Assembly (NCBI GenBank): GCA_039619475.1
Contig: CM077116.1
Location: forward strand, 99,617,164-99,681,163
Direction of reading: 5' to 3'
DNA: 64,000 bases
Origin: Icerya purchasi
Lineage: Eukaryota > Arthropoda > Insecta > Hemiptera > Monophlebidae
Within the stretch, counting starts at the first letter, position 1. Each line of letters opens with the position of its first letter. A model generated the notes under the pieces. The model made no database searches. It saw only the letters and a list, made by a program, of their open reading frames with translations, and was not told where the DNA came from. Positions 33,596 through 44,978 of this stretch are shown here, piece after piece. The position numbers were made by a program, and so were the translations under genes.

Positions 33596-36085
33596 TTATT
33601 TAATATCCGGAAAAAACCGATATGCAATACCGTTGTAATTATTCCAAATTTGCTGAAATTTATCTATATAATAATTTTCCAGAATAATTTTTAATTTTTT
33701 AGCGTTTAGTAATTGATTTTGATAGGTAAACTGGTTTTTATGAATGTATTTTACGTTACTAAATTCATTATTCAGCTTAATGTTATGTTTAATACTAAAT
33801 AAAGTGATATGTTTTTCAATTTCCATATCCATCGATTTAAGTCCTGCAATAACTAAAGCTGCTTTATAACTTATCGTTCTATACGATTTTATTAGTTTTA
33901 TAATGATAAGTCTTTGATAGTTATATAACATTTTCTTAAAACGTTGTATTTTTAACATATCGGTATACATGATACTGCCATACAATATATTGCTTAGTAT
34001 TACTGTCTTGTACAATATTATTCCCTTTTTGTAATTTACAGCCTTTTGATTGTTGTATAGTTTGTTAAAGATAAGTAAAAATTTATTTATTTTATTTTTT
34101 ATAAAAGTAAAATTATTATAAAATTTTAAATTACTATCAATAATTATCCCTAAATATTTAAGTTGAGTAACATGTTTAATATCTAAACCATATTGATCTA
34201 TATTTAAGTGACTGTTTTTCAATTTGTTATTCATGATCATATAATTTGATTTTGAAACGTTAATTGACAGTCCAAAATCTGGTAAAAATGTTTCTATTGT
34301 ATGATAAACTCTTTCAATTTTATCTGCAAGTTGGGTTTGCGTTTTTGCCACAAATACCACCGCAATATCATCAACATAGGTTATTACTTTTACATTTTCC
34401 GGAAATACCAAACTATACATTCTGGAAAAAACGATATTCCATAGATAAGGTCCTAAAACAGAGCCTTGTAGTATTCCTGTTACCACCGGATATTTATTTG
34501 TATAATTACCAATATTTGTGTATGTAAATCTATTTCTAAAATAATTTATTATTATATTTATTAAATTTTCTGGCACTCTTAAATTATACAATAGTTTTAC
34601 GAGACTATTTAAGTTTAAACTGTCGAAAGCTTTTGTGATATCGAACGCTAGGAGACCGCAAATATACGATTTCTGCTTATATATTTTAATGTCTTGTAAT
34701 ATCGTGTAAATAGCTAGTTCCGAGGATTTATTTTCTAACGATCCAAATTGATTTTGATTAAGTATATTATTCTGGTTACAGAAATTTTTAAGTTTTTTTA
34801 AAATACATTTTTCGTAAACTTTACTGAAATTTGACAGAAGCGATATCGCTCTGTACGAATTTGAATCATTTAGTGGTTTATTACTTTTTGGTATAATTAC
34901 TGTTTTTGTTATTTTCCATTGTTCTGGGAAATACTGATTTCGATAGAGTATGTTTATAACAGTTGTAATTACTTTAGGAAATTTGATGTTGAAAATTTTT
35001 AAAAAACCATTTGATATATTATCCAGCCCAGTGGCTACTTTATTCTTTAAATCTTTAATAATAGTTATTATTTCATTTGCTGTTATTTCATCATTTGTTG
35101 TTGCTACATTAAGTGTCTTGTTTACTGTACTTTTTGCTTGAAATGGATTTGTATTCAAATATAATTTAGTGCTTAATAATTTTACTTTATCTTCATCACT
35201 TTCTGCTTGATTATCTAATGTGGGTATTTGTGTTACTTTAATTTTATCTCTCAAAATTTTGTACTTTAACCCAAAAACATTTTTATCATTTGCTAACTTT
35301 CTCCAGGCATCTAGCTTGGCTTGCTTAATCTTGTACTTATATTGTTTAAATACTTTTTTATAATTACTGTAGTATTGCGCTTTCGTTACTACACATTTAC
35401 ATTTACTATATTTTTTATACTCCCTATTAACTAATTTTTTGCAGTTTTGTAATTCTGCGGTCCACCAGTAAATACTTGATTTCTTTTTATATACATAAGA
35501 ATATTGTAATACACAATCAACATAAAGTTGATACTCCTTTAACCAGAGATTAATATCCGTTACATATTTACATTTTACATTTAGATCTGTTAAGTTTATA
35601 AATTTATCCATATTTTTTTCTAATTTATTGTAATCAATTACTTTAATTAAATTATCAGTCTTTGGTTTAGCAGTTATATTTATGTCAAATTTAATGTAGC
35701 AATGATCACTAGCGTTTTTTTCATGACTTACTTTCCAGTTTTTATTTAAATTTGTTATATTACTCCTAGCCAAAGTTAAATCTATAGTGCTAGTTTGATT
35801 TTTACGTTTAAAAGTATATATATCTTTAGTGTTTAGTATTTGTAAGTCATATAACTCAATTAGCTGTAGTAATTCTTTTCCTCTGCTATTGTTAACTTTA
35901 TCCCATATTACATTACGTGCATTTAAGTCTCCAAGTAACATTAGTTTCTGTAAATTATTATTGTGAATATACATATTGATAACTTGAAAATATTTAGTTG
36001 CTAAGTTATTTGGAGGAATATACGTTAATATTATTACTATATGTTTTACTCTAATTACTAAGATATTATATAGGTCGTGAAACAT
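33596..36085 (-). CDS. ORF2 of R1-type element: endonuclease (partial) and reverse transcriptase, 829 codons open
   Basis: The frame lacks the N-terminal part of the apurinic-type endonuclease, so the listed first methionine is only the first after the truncation. Visible endonuclease motifs are TYIPPNN (about residue 21), GDLNARN (52-58), STIDLTLARS (99-108) and ASDHCYI (125-131), i.e. the catalytic D/N and SDH residues. Reverse transcriptase has SYRAISLLSNFSKVYEK (410-426), motif A LLAFDITKAFDSL (478-490), motif B GILQGSVLGP (537-546) and motif C YVDD (570-573), where YADD is more usual. The C-terminal region has WNNYNGIAYRFFPDI, the W...GR.TYRFFP signature of R1-clade proteins, just before the stop. 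The frame is uninterrupted and its catalytic residues are intact, but the protein could not support insertion alone because the start of the endonuclease and ORF1 are missing. Confidence 0.85.
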   Translation of the reverse strand: MFHDLYNILVIRVKHIVIILTYIPPNNLATKYFQVINMYIHNNNLQKLMLLGDLNARNVIWDKVNNSRGKELLQLIELYDLQILNTKDIYTFKRKNQTSTIDLTLARSNITNLNKNWKVSHEKNASDHCYIKFDINITAKPKTDNLIKVIDYNKLEKNMDKFINLTDLNVKCKYVTDINLWLKEYQLYVDCVLQYSYVYKKKSSIYWWTAELQNCKKLVNREYKKYSKCKCVVTKAQYYSNYKKVFKQYKYKIKQAKLDAWRKLANDKNVFGLKYKILRDKIKVTQIPTLDNQAESDEDKVKLLSTKLYLNTNPFQAKSTVNKTLNVATTNDEITANEIITIIKDLKNKVATGLDNISNGFLKIFNIKFPKVITTVINILYRNQYFPEQWKITKTVIIPKSNKPLNDSNSYRAISLLSNFSKVYEKCILKKLKNFCNQNNILNQNQFGSLENKSSELAIYTILQDIKIYKQKSYICGLLAFDITKAFDSLNLNSLVKLLYNLRVPENLINIIINYFRNRFTYTNIGNYTNKYPVVTGILQGSVLGPYLWNIVFSRMYSLVFPENVKVITYVDDIAVVFVAKTQTQLADKIERVYHTIETFLPDFGLSINVSKSNYMIMNNKLKNSHLNIDQYGLDIKHVTQLKYLGIIIDSNLKFYNNFTFIKNKINKFLLIFNKLYNNQKAVNYKKGIILYKTVILSNILYGSIMYTDMLKIQRFKKMLYNYQRLIIIKLIKSYRTISYKAALVIAGLKSMDMEIEKHITLFSIKHNIKLNNEFSNVKYIHKNQFTYQNQLLNAKKLKIILENYYIDKFQQIWNNYNGIAYRFFPDIK

Positions 36086-36837
36086 TTGTTATGTTTAATA
36101 AAAATCCAAAAAATTAATGATAATTTTCTTTGAAAGCTGTAGAATAAATGAATTTCTTCTTTTAAGGTATAAATGTTTCATTAACATATTAATGTTTTTT
36201 TTTTTTTGCTGGTGTTTCTGTTGCTAATCGTTTTTAATATCTCATTATTCCACCACTCCCCCCCCCTATTCCCGAAACTTCTTCCACCATTCTAACTCAA
36301 CCGCTACCATAATAACAGTTAATTCAAAATCAGAGTTTATTCAATTTCTGTTATCTGTTAATTGCAATCCCCGTGAAAAATTTCGCTATTATTATTATTA
36401 CTATTAACATTATAACTACTGCACTGAAAATATAGATAATATTATTTCTGTCGCTATTATTATTCTGTTTTACTTCTCTTTTTCTTTCCATTATTATCAT
36501 TTCCATATCGTATTTTACTGTTGTAGTCTATGTTGCGCTATCAAGGTTTTGGAGTGCGTGTGTGTTTAAATTTATTAGTGTAAGCAATTCTGTAATTATG
36601 AGCAAATATTATTATTCAAACTCATTTAGTTACTTTTGGCTTTCAAATGATATCATATTGGTTATACTTCTAAGTTCGTTTATTTACATGCATGCCGACT
36701 CTTAGTAGTTTAATTATGTATCATCTACATACTTTTGTACTAATTATATATTATTACATTTAGCTATTATTTTATTATAAATTTTCATGAACTATTAGTA
36801 TTAAACTGTAATTATTTAATGCATTCACATATATATA
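36086..36837. other. No gene seen
   Basis: Spacer between two minus-strand retrotransposons. T-rich, with a C run near 36258. Confidence 0.5.
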
Positions 36838-38420
36838 TTTTTTTATTTATTTTTAGCCCAGCTTTTGCCTTTTGGTCAGTCTACACCTAGGTCTAGTTCA
36901 TTGCCTGTCCCTTCTTATAATTGAACATTAGCAGTTTTAAAGAAAAACATATAACGCCTTACATTCTAAAGAAACTGACTCCTTTACTATTTGGTATACA
37001 GATATCGGTAATGCGTAAAATTTATTTAAAATTCCTTTCAACAATTCTTCTCTTTCCTTTTTATATCTCTCACACTGGCTATACTATATGTTCGATCATC
37101 CCTTCCAATCCGCATTCATTACAGTTATTATTATTTATTATTCCTAATCTTGCTAAATGTAATGGCGTCAGGTGATGGCCCAATCTTATATGACGTATTG
37201 TACAGATGTAATTTCGCTCCAAACCTCTTCCCTTAAACCAATGATCCTTCTCTATTTTGCTCTTAATAGAATAATATATTTTCCCTTTTATTTCGCTCCG
37301 ATTTTTATACTCTACGCTCCGCTAGCTAAATCTTCTCTTATATAGGGAACATATTCCTCCGAGTTTAACTTAATCTCCCTGTTTTTATATTCCCCATTTT
37401 TACATAAGTTGTCTATTATTTAATTTCCTTCAATTCCTCTGGGTGCAGGGATCCACTTAAATTTGACTATGTTATTTTGTTTATATAATCTCATTACCAA
37501 TTTTCTAATCTTGATTCGATACTATACGCTTTATTTGGGTTTGTATTTTTCAATTTAATTAAACTGGCCTGTGAATCTGATAGGATTAAAATTTTCTTAT
37601 TTTGTGAGTTTCTCAGAAATCCCAGTGCAGGAATATTGCATATAGTTCCATCACAAACGAGGTCCCAGCGTATGTGAACCCATAAACCCTGTTAATCTGT
37701 AGATTACTGTAGTGAAAACCGGTCGAATATATGCCTCTTGCCTTGTCCACTGATCCATCAGTGTGTAAATATTCGTACTCTAAATAATTTCTTAGCATTT
37801 TTTCAAATTGCATGTTATTTATTTTATTATTTATTATCTACATTTTATTATACTCTATGTCTGCTGAAAGGGACATCCTCGTAGCTCAAATAATTTGTAG
37901 GGAACTTTCTATTCGAAAGAATATTTAGATGTGACAATCTTTTGAAACTTGTGATTAAAGAACAGGTCTTCTCATTCCTTCAATAACTATTATGTAGCAT
38001 ATTATTTAAAAGAAAAATCTGTTTGTTAATCTCATGTTGTCTTTGTTCCCTAATTTTAATGTAAAACTTATCTGAAGCATATTGCATACGCAAATCCAGA
38101 GGTATCTCAGCCACTTCTACAAAAACACAATGTGAGGGAGAAGACGCCGTAACTTCTGTACACATTCCCAATGCCTTATTTAGAGTCGTCTGCAACTTCT
38201 TCATCCTACTTTGACTAAAATTTGTAAACGGGGCTACATAGTCCATGTCTGCTCTTATTAATGCTTTGTATATCATGCTCACTTACTCTGGGTCTGCACC
38301 CCATTTACTCCCCGCAATTTCTCTAATTAAACGTATTCCCTTTTCGCATTTCTTCAAAATGTTATTTGTTTCATAACACCAACTCATTTCGGAATCGAAT
38401 ATAACTCCTTTTTATATATA
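36838..38420 (-). pseudogene. I/Jockey-type non-LTR retrotransposon, thumb to 3' end
   Basis: On the minus strand the copy starts in the RT thumb (FDSEMSWCYETNNILKKC, about 38400) and runs through MIYKALIRADMDYVAPF and LQTTLNKALGMCTE. RNase H then appears as YLHTDGSVDK (about 37755), MELYAI, ILSDSQASLIKL (about 37580) and WIPAPRGIEGN (about 37440), all expected acidic positions being present. It ends with RHIRLGHHLTPLHLARLGI and a knuckle start CNECGLEGMIEHIV (about 37110), with stops and frameshifts throughout. The 3' end at about 36838 has AATAAATAAAAAAATATATA. Reverse transcriptase fingers, palm and endonuclease are missing. It is not the same family as the R1-type element next to it. Confidence 0.8.
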
Positions 38421-39291
38421 TATATACCTTACAAAGCGCGTGTTATAAATATAAGCCTCTATTGATAGAAAGATAATACAGTATTTCACTTGTATGTAGA
38501 TATTTTTGTTATTTTCCGCAATGATAGCAATAAAATTTTTAAGCAATGGTCATGAAGTAAGTTTTACTTGAGTCTTAAATTTAAATTTTCTTTTTTAGTT
38601 TGGTTAATTTTGATTTATTTCATCTGACTCCGTATTATGGCCTTTGCAAATCACAACATACATTGCATTTATATGTAATAGTAATCCCCACTACTCTCGC
38701 AGCAATGCGTCTATGTGGTATATATTTAAATAATATATACATTGGGAATTGTACATACTTGCTAAAAAAAATTGAAATTGAAATTGGAATTATTATTATT
38801 GTTATTATTAGTTTCATGGTAAGTATCTTGATATTATTCCGTGGTTCAATCATAGTCATAGAAGAAGGATAAAATTAAGATGTTCAGTTATACATTAGGC
38901 TTAACAAGCATTTTTTTTTTTCATTTCATTACGGAGATGCTTATTTTTATTCGCTGAAATCTTTCCTAGCAACCGTTTATTCATTACGTAGGAGGTTTCG
39001 TGGGAAAGGGTGACATTTTATTTCTCTTGTTCAAGTAGAGAGGGCTCATTGCAGTTCTTCTACTGACTAACCTGTATCGAGTATAATAGTTTTCTTCATT
39101 GGCAAGTTCGTCAAACAACTATCAGTACTAATGAAGCGAGAAACTTATCGGCTAGCGACTTTCATGTATATGTGTATACGTATAACTACTAAGAAGCGTA
39201 CGTTCTTTATTTTCTAAATGAGCTTTTGCCCATTAGGAATAAAATATAAGTTGGCAACTGAGTGTTATGCCATTATTTTTTTATCGCAGTC

Positions 39292-39324
<33 letters not shown>

Positions 39325-40151
39325 TTAGCAGATATTGTATTCTCTTTTCTGTAATAAGCAGAGGAAAAGCTTTTGAAATTTTTTTTACTCGAGTCTATAA
39401 AATTTAAGTTATTTTTTTCTGGTCTATTTTTTGCTTTAGCTCAATGCAGCAGTCATCTGCAATATTTATAATGGTGAAGCTTATTTTACCGCTGGCCAAA
39501 ACGCAATGAGAACTTACCATTCTTTCGAAAGGATAGAAAGAGAGAGATAGAGCAGTCTTGCGTCTGCTATCCTTAATTTAGTTTAACATTTCGTTTTACA
39601 GTTTTATTGAAGTTTAGTTAGTACATACTTTAGTATATAAGATGGTCTGACCTTTGATTTCCCTTTGATAAGCTGGAGAAAGTGTTTTTCTTTTTTAGAG
39701 TCTATAAATGAAGTGTGCTTGTTTTTAAACTCGTAAGTTGTCCGTGAAAATCCATTTAGTAATTTACGTACCATTGTTATGCCGATTCTTCATCGTATTA
39801 AGTACGCAGGCATTTTAGTTGGCTGTATAACATTGGAAAAGAAAATATTCAGCATTCAGTAGCAACCGTTACATTGGCTTAAAAGAACAACGATAGTAAC
39901 TGTTATACCACTTATACCGCAACATTATGTTGTAACGCTAACTTTTGCGGCGCTATTAATTTTTATCGAAGCGTTGCAAAACAATTAATATTACTTCATT
40001 GAAATTTTAAATTTAATTAATTGCCCGCTTATACTTTCCCCCTATCTTTTTTAATTGGTTTAAGGTGTACATTACAAAAATACGTAAATTCTTGATGAGT
40101 AAATCCCCTGGGCCCTCGGATGGAAGTTCTGTAACACTCGTGGAAGAGTTT
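38421..40151. other. No gene seen
   Basis: About 1.7 kb of spacer containing a (TTA)n tract at 39292-39323. A possible 34-nt exon at 39699-39732, between a good pyrimidine tract and GTAAGT, is too short to support. Confidence 0.5.
39292..39323. repeat. (TTA)n microsatellite
   Basis: About ten TTA units. Confidence 0.95.
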
Positions 40152-40508
40152 ACTTTGGAATAATTACAACGGTATTGCATATCAGTATTTTCCAGCGATA
40201 TTAAATAATAAAGTTTTTATCGAAAATTTTTTTAATGTGCAGTTTATAACTGGACATGGAATATTTAAATTGTACTTGTACAAGTATGGAATTGCGGGTT
40301 CGGAAAATGGGTGTTAGATGCAATTTTCAGGACACCGTTTATCATATTTTACAAGTCTGCAATAGCAGTAATACAATTATTGAAGGTACTACGGAACAAC
40401 TGGTGATAATTTCAACCATTTCAATCACTTTACAATAATACAAGAGGTTAAAAGTCGTAAAAATAATATTCATTTATATTAAGACACCATTTACTATTAA
40501 GAATTATA

Positions 40509-41804
40509 CGAGGGTGGGTCAAATATAAACCGGAATTTTTAAATAAACGCGCGAAAAATTTATTGTGGAAAAAGTGGTTGCACTGGCAGTTAGACCGGTT
40601 TGTTATGTAGAGCAATTAGAACCGCGTAACCTGACTTTTTAGTGTAGTTAGAGCCATGAGTGAAAAAGAAGTACCAGTGTCTGTTGCGCAACGCATCATT
40701 ATTCGTTTTTTAGTCAAAGACGACGTAAAATCCGTGGAAATTTACCGAAAATTACGCGAACAGTTCGGCGATGAGTGTCTCTCCAAAACTCAAGTGTACG
40801 AGTGGTGTTCCGCGTTTCGAAAAGGACGTGAAGTGGTGTCAAACATAGCACATGCGCGGCGCCCAAAAACCAGCATTACAGATGAACACGTCAAAGCCAT
40901 CGAACAACTCATTTTGGCTGACCGACGCGTCCGTGTACGCGATATGATCGACGAATTGGGCATCAGCATAGGTAGTATTGAGACAATAATTCATGATCGG
41001 CTAGGTTATCGCAAAATTGCAGCCAGATGGGTGCCAAGACTTCTGAATTTTGAACAGAAATTCACTCGTTGGGAAGTTTGTACGCGTCTCCTGCAGCGGT
41101 ATGAAGAGGAAGGAGAGAATTTATTGCGGCGAATATTCACCACGGACGAAACTTGGGTACACTACTCTATACGCCGGAGAGTAAACGCTCGTCTATGGAG
41201 TGGCGGAAGAAAAAAGAGGGAGCGCCAGTCAAAGCGAAGGTTACACAGTCAGCTGGGAAGGTGTTGTGTACCGTGTTTTGGGACATGAAGGGAGTGATCG
41301 CAGTCGATTTCCTAACTGAACAACGCACTGTGACGGCGCAGTATTACAGTAACCTCCTAAAAAACACAGTCAAACCGGCCTATCGAACAAAAAGGCGCGA
41401 AATTCCGATCCGTAGTGCGATACTGCTTCAAGACAACGCCAGGCCACATACCGCTCGGCTCACAATGGAGACATTGGCCGAATTGGGCTGGGAAACACTT
41501 GAACATCCTCCTTACAGTCCAGATTTGTCGCCTTGTGATTATTATTTGTTTGGCCCGTTGAAAGAAGCACTTGGTGGACAACGTTTCGACAGCAACGATG
41601 AGGTGGAATCGTTCGTGCGCAAATGGCTATGTGACAAGCCGCGAGATTTTTACGAAAAAGGAATAAAAAAATTGCCGGAGAGGTGGAAAAAGTGCGTAGC
41701 GTGCGAGGGGGGTTATCTCGAAAAATTGTAAAAAATATGAGCACTGTAAGTATAAAATAAAAAATTTTATGACGAAATTCCGGTTTATATTTGAACCACC
41801 CTTG
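40509..41804 (+). mobile_element. Mariner transposon, both ends present (1296 bp)
   Basis: Terminal inverted repeats of about 28-30 bp start CGAGGGTGGGTCAAATATAA at the left and, reverse-complemented, CAAGGGTGGTTCAAATATAA at the right, followed on both sides by ACCGGAATTT. TA duplications flank it (40507-40508 and 41805-41806). The length of 1.3 kb is normal for mariner. It is nested inside an R1-type remnant, whose sequence resumes exactly after the TA. Confidence 0.95.
40656..41731 (+). pseudogene. Mariner transposase, one frameshift
   Basis: Cut-and-paste transposase of the D,D34D class. The N-terminal half starts MSEKEVPVSVAQRIIIRF at 40656 and has the paired helix-turn-helix region, including LSKTQVYEWCSAFRKGREVV and DELGISIGSIETIIHDRLG. 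The catalytic domain has TTDETWVHY (D at 41145-41147), QDNARPHTA (D at 41432-41434) and SPDLSPCDYYLFGPLK (D at 41537-41539). Exactly 34 residues separate the second and third D, as in true mariners. After TTDETWVHY, near 41163, the frame shifts by what looks like a two-base gain (CT), and the second half continues in another frame to 41731. Apart from that, the reading frame is clean, so the copy is recently inactivated. With the frame corrected the length would be close to the usual 345-360 residues. Confidence 0.92.
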
Positions 41805-41960
41805 TATTTACACTTTGTAAAATAAAATTAATGTGACCTGATAAACTTTATTGGATGGGGCACATTAATTTTTGTTGTCATATACCTATATGTAATGAAT
41901 ATTATAAAATACATTTGCCTCGTCGCTAGTATCCAAAGTGGGAACTCAAAAAAAAAAAGA

Positions 41961-44044
41961 AAAGAGGACTGCGTCACTGTTTCAAAGAGAAATAATAATA
42001 ATTTACGGTTTGTGTAGCAACCAGTTTTAATTTTGATTACTATTGTGCACTTATTCCGAAATGCAACAAAAAAACATTACATAATTACACGTTTTCCATA
42101 TTAGCCCACACTTAGAAAGACGTCATTAATGATAGGTGCATGCATATATATGCTAGGACAACTTTCGACCATAAAGATTTATTCCTTTAATAAGGTATAA
42201 TAGCTGTAAAGTTTCAGATTTGTAGCTTGACTTAATGTTCTTAGCGTAAGCGCTAAATTTCGAAATTCCATTTACGTCTTGAATGAAATGCTTACTCCTT
42301 TTTTAGTAACGGCAGTTGCTCATACATCCCAACGGGTTTAATTTTAATTTTACTTTTTTTACGTCTTTTCTACGTCGTACAAATTACGATGTAACGTGCA
42401 ATTTTCACTCCTTTGAACCGTTAGACCTAACTGCAAAGTTGCCAGCCTATTTATGTGTTCTTTACCGTCGCCTCTTTAAAAGGTAAGTACTCTTTTTTTG
42501 ATAAGCCGTTAATTTTTTGCCCGAAAAAAAAGGGGGGGTCATCCGTATGGTATGTAGACTATTACGGTTCAATTGGTCGGCTTTCCGCACGTATACTCTA
42601 CGATGTTCTTCATCGGAGGTTTGAATGGTTTGAGAATAATAAGCCATTCCGCGTGCTGGCACTATTTTGAGAACTTTCTTATCTTGTTTGCTATATTTCA
42701 TTGATGCAAGGAATCTCATCTACGAGAACTACCTTGGTAATCATCAGAGGCGATCAAATAAACATACACATTAAATCAAAAATAGGTGTACGTCGATTTA
42801 ATTTGTATTTTCTTAAATTTCATTAGGCCTGAAATAACTTTTGCGAAGATTTAGTATGATAGAAAAGAAAAAGAATATGAAAGCGGATTATTCTTGTTAT
42901 TTTCGCTTAATTCTTTTTTTCTTCGCTAGAACATCGAAGGGCAAAACGTAACTCTAACAATTGCGTTCTCTTTTAATAAAAAAGAAATCTTTTCATTTTA
43001 TTCTTTGCGTGCTTCGAATAGAAAGGTTTGCGGCCAGCTCTCCCAGAAGACACAGAGGCAAAAACGAAAAATTACGAAATTCCCAATTGTGTTTTTTTTT
43101 AATGTTCGAAATATATTATATTCTCAACAATGGTTGCTTTGAAAGAGAGAAAAAAAAAAAAAAAAAAGAGTTGCTCAGATGGTTTTATTTATTTTATTTT
43201 ATTTTATTAATTTTCCTTTCGATTAAATGTTCGCATACGGGAAATATATGAATGTATAGCGCATTATTAATGAAGTATCGGTGCAGTTACGAAGTTTAAT
43301 TCTTCTGTCGAATATTAAAAAATGTTTACACACCTGAAGGTATTCATCCTGAAAAGAATATTAATATACTTTACAACAGTTTTTTCTCACCGGTAAGTTT
43401 TTCACTATTTTATTTAATGCGAACTACTAGTCCGTCCGTACGAGCCGTCTATTAATATTCTACAATAAATCTCATTTTTGTACTTTCTTTTTCGATGTTT
43501 TCGCTTATTACGCGGTTTTCACTAGTTTCTTTGAACATTTTCTTCTTACAATAAGCCCCTGTAGTAGTTTCGCTTAACACTGTTGAATGATTCTTCAATT
43601 TTAATTCTCCTCCTCTTATTAATTTTTTTTTTTTTTAGTCAATACTTCCGTTTCCTCGTTGGCTCCAGAGTCTCCTTTGATCATTTTCTCTAGTTACTGA
43701 TGATGCTTTCGTTTCTTCCTTCGACCCTGCATCGATTTTTCTAATAACACCACAAGTATGCGTCGTTGATCAGTTATTTTCTTTCGAACGATTTCCTTAT
43801 TTACGTCTAGAACTGTATCTTCCAGTTTTCGTTTTCTGCCATCTTTATTCTGATATTATCTTCTAATACTACTCCAATAATTTTGGTCATTGCTTTTAAT
43901 TAAGAATATTTATTCAAGTTAAAATTAGTGATATCTTCCGTTTCTATATTTATATTTCACACGCACATATATACACGTATATGTATGATAACAAAAGTAT
44001 ATTATATTTTAGGAAATAAAATATGTTTCGTTGTAACACCACAT
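41961..44044. other. No gene seen
   Basis: About 2 kb of AT-rich spacer. Opposed 71-96-codon frames around 42455-43251 have no motif. Confidence 0.5.
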
Positions 44045-44270
44045 TCATGGTGTAAAATGAAACGAAGTAATATAAAAGTGTAGTAAATAAAACAAAATCG
44101 ATATCTAAAAACAATAATAAAGTCAATAATAATCGTAATACAAATGTAAATTATTTCTTAAAATTTATATTCTAATTATCGGCTTTATTATTGTTTTTAG
44201 ATTCGTTTTTTTTATTTACTACACTTTTATTATTTACGTTTGAGTAGTTACCACTTTACACCTTCAATAT
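44045..44270. mobile_element. Foldback repeat (MITE-like)
   Basis: The left arm ATAAAAGTGTAGTAAATAAA and ATCTAAAAACAATAATAAAG (44070-44123) is the reverse complement of CTTTATTATTGTTTTTAGAT and TTTATTTACTACACTTTTAT (44182-44230). Weaker pairing extends outward through GGTGTAAA. The centre is short and AT-rich. No family recognised. Confidence 0.7.
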
Positions 44271-44978
44271 CGCAGTTTATTACTGCGCCAAACATGTTTC
44301 TTGATTTCTATTTTATAACATATATTTTTGTTATGTGCGATATTTTCCGATACATGAAAAGTATCTCTGTGTAAAAAAAAAGGAATAAAAAGAAAGAATC
44401 AAAAAAAAAAATATATATATGTTGCGATGCGTAATTGAAGTATATGATGATCGGGCTGAGTATTTCTTTCATTAACATTAAGTGAGTTTCGATTTCTTCA
44501 TGCGTAACGGAACTGAGTTTTTGCTGATGCTATTTAATTTGGAACGATTTCTGTTCTTACGGCATGCACTTTTACTTAACGACTAATGGTTTAACGATTA
44601 CAGCGATCATCTGGTTAGAACTGGCCCCGTATGTTTGAAGTAGTAAAGTTGCGAACAGTAGACGCTTTTTAACAGTTCTGTAAAAGCTGGTGCAGAATGT
44701 GCCGTGCCAAATCTGAGTTCTGTATAGTAAACTAGCAGAAAATATGTGCAACGTTAAGCGGTAAAATGTACAATGGTGGTCGACCGAAGCTTTAGAATTA
44801 TACGCATATATATATATATATATATATGTATGTCAAGTTGCCAATTGAACATTTAAGAAAGTGAGCTCATCTGAAAGTACTGGTAAGCCTTTAGAAAAAA
44901 AGAAAAACAAAACTAATGGATATTACAAATTAAATGAACGAGTTAACCCGCCTTAATCGATTAACAAAAGTTGGTAGG
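44271..44978. other. No gene seen
   Basis: Spacer with an (AT)n run at 44806-44827. Confidence 0.5.

Larger units (their letters stand above)
33122..36085 (-). mobile_element. R1-type non-LTR retrotransposon, 5'-truncated
   Basis: The minus-strand copy runs from a truncated endonuclease at about 36085 to a T26 run at 33122-33147, the poly(A) tail on the other strand. It contains a long open ORF2 (33596-36085), then a single in-frame stop and the zinc-knuckle end (33311-33595), then about 160 bp of 3' UTR. A second, very short copy of the same family is at 40152-41960. The element is strikingly AT-rich even in coding sequence (K, N, I, Y and L dominate), more than the other retrotransposons here. 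No 28S rDNA flank, the classical R1 target, is seen. ORF1 is absent. Confidence 0.9.
40152..41960 (+). mobile_element. Second copy of the R1-type element, short and split by mariner
   Basis: Matches the 3' portion of the element at 33122-36085, in the opposite orientation. TTGGAATAATTACAACGG begins the homology at about 40154, inside the codons for WNNYNGIA. The zinc-knuckle region follows with a frameshift (GSENG then TGT TAG). The 3' UTR is split at TA (40507-40508), where the mariner entered, and resumes after 41806 with TTTACACTTTGTAAAATA. A poly(A)-like AAAAAAAAAAAGAAAAG tail ends at about 41960. Only about 510 bp of the element survives, so it was already a heavily 5'-truncated insertion before the mariner arrived. 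Confidence 0.85.

Noticed and set aside
34264..35141. Plus-strand frames over the R1-type ORF2
   Set aside because: Antisense shadows of an ORF with clear RT motifs.
39699..39732. 34-nt microexon between TTTTTTAG and GTAAGT
   Set aside because: Too short to judge, and such pairings are expected by chance in AT-rich DNA.
41357..41744. Minus-strand frames over the mariner
   Set aside because: Antisense shadows of the transposase.
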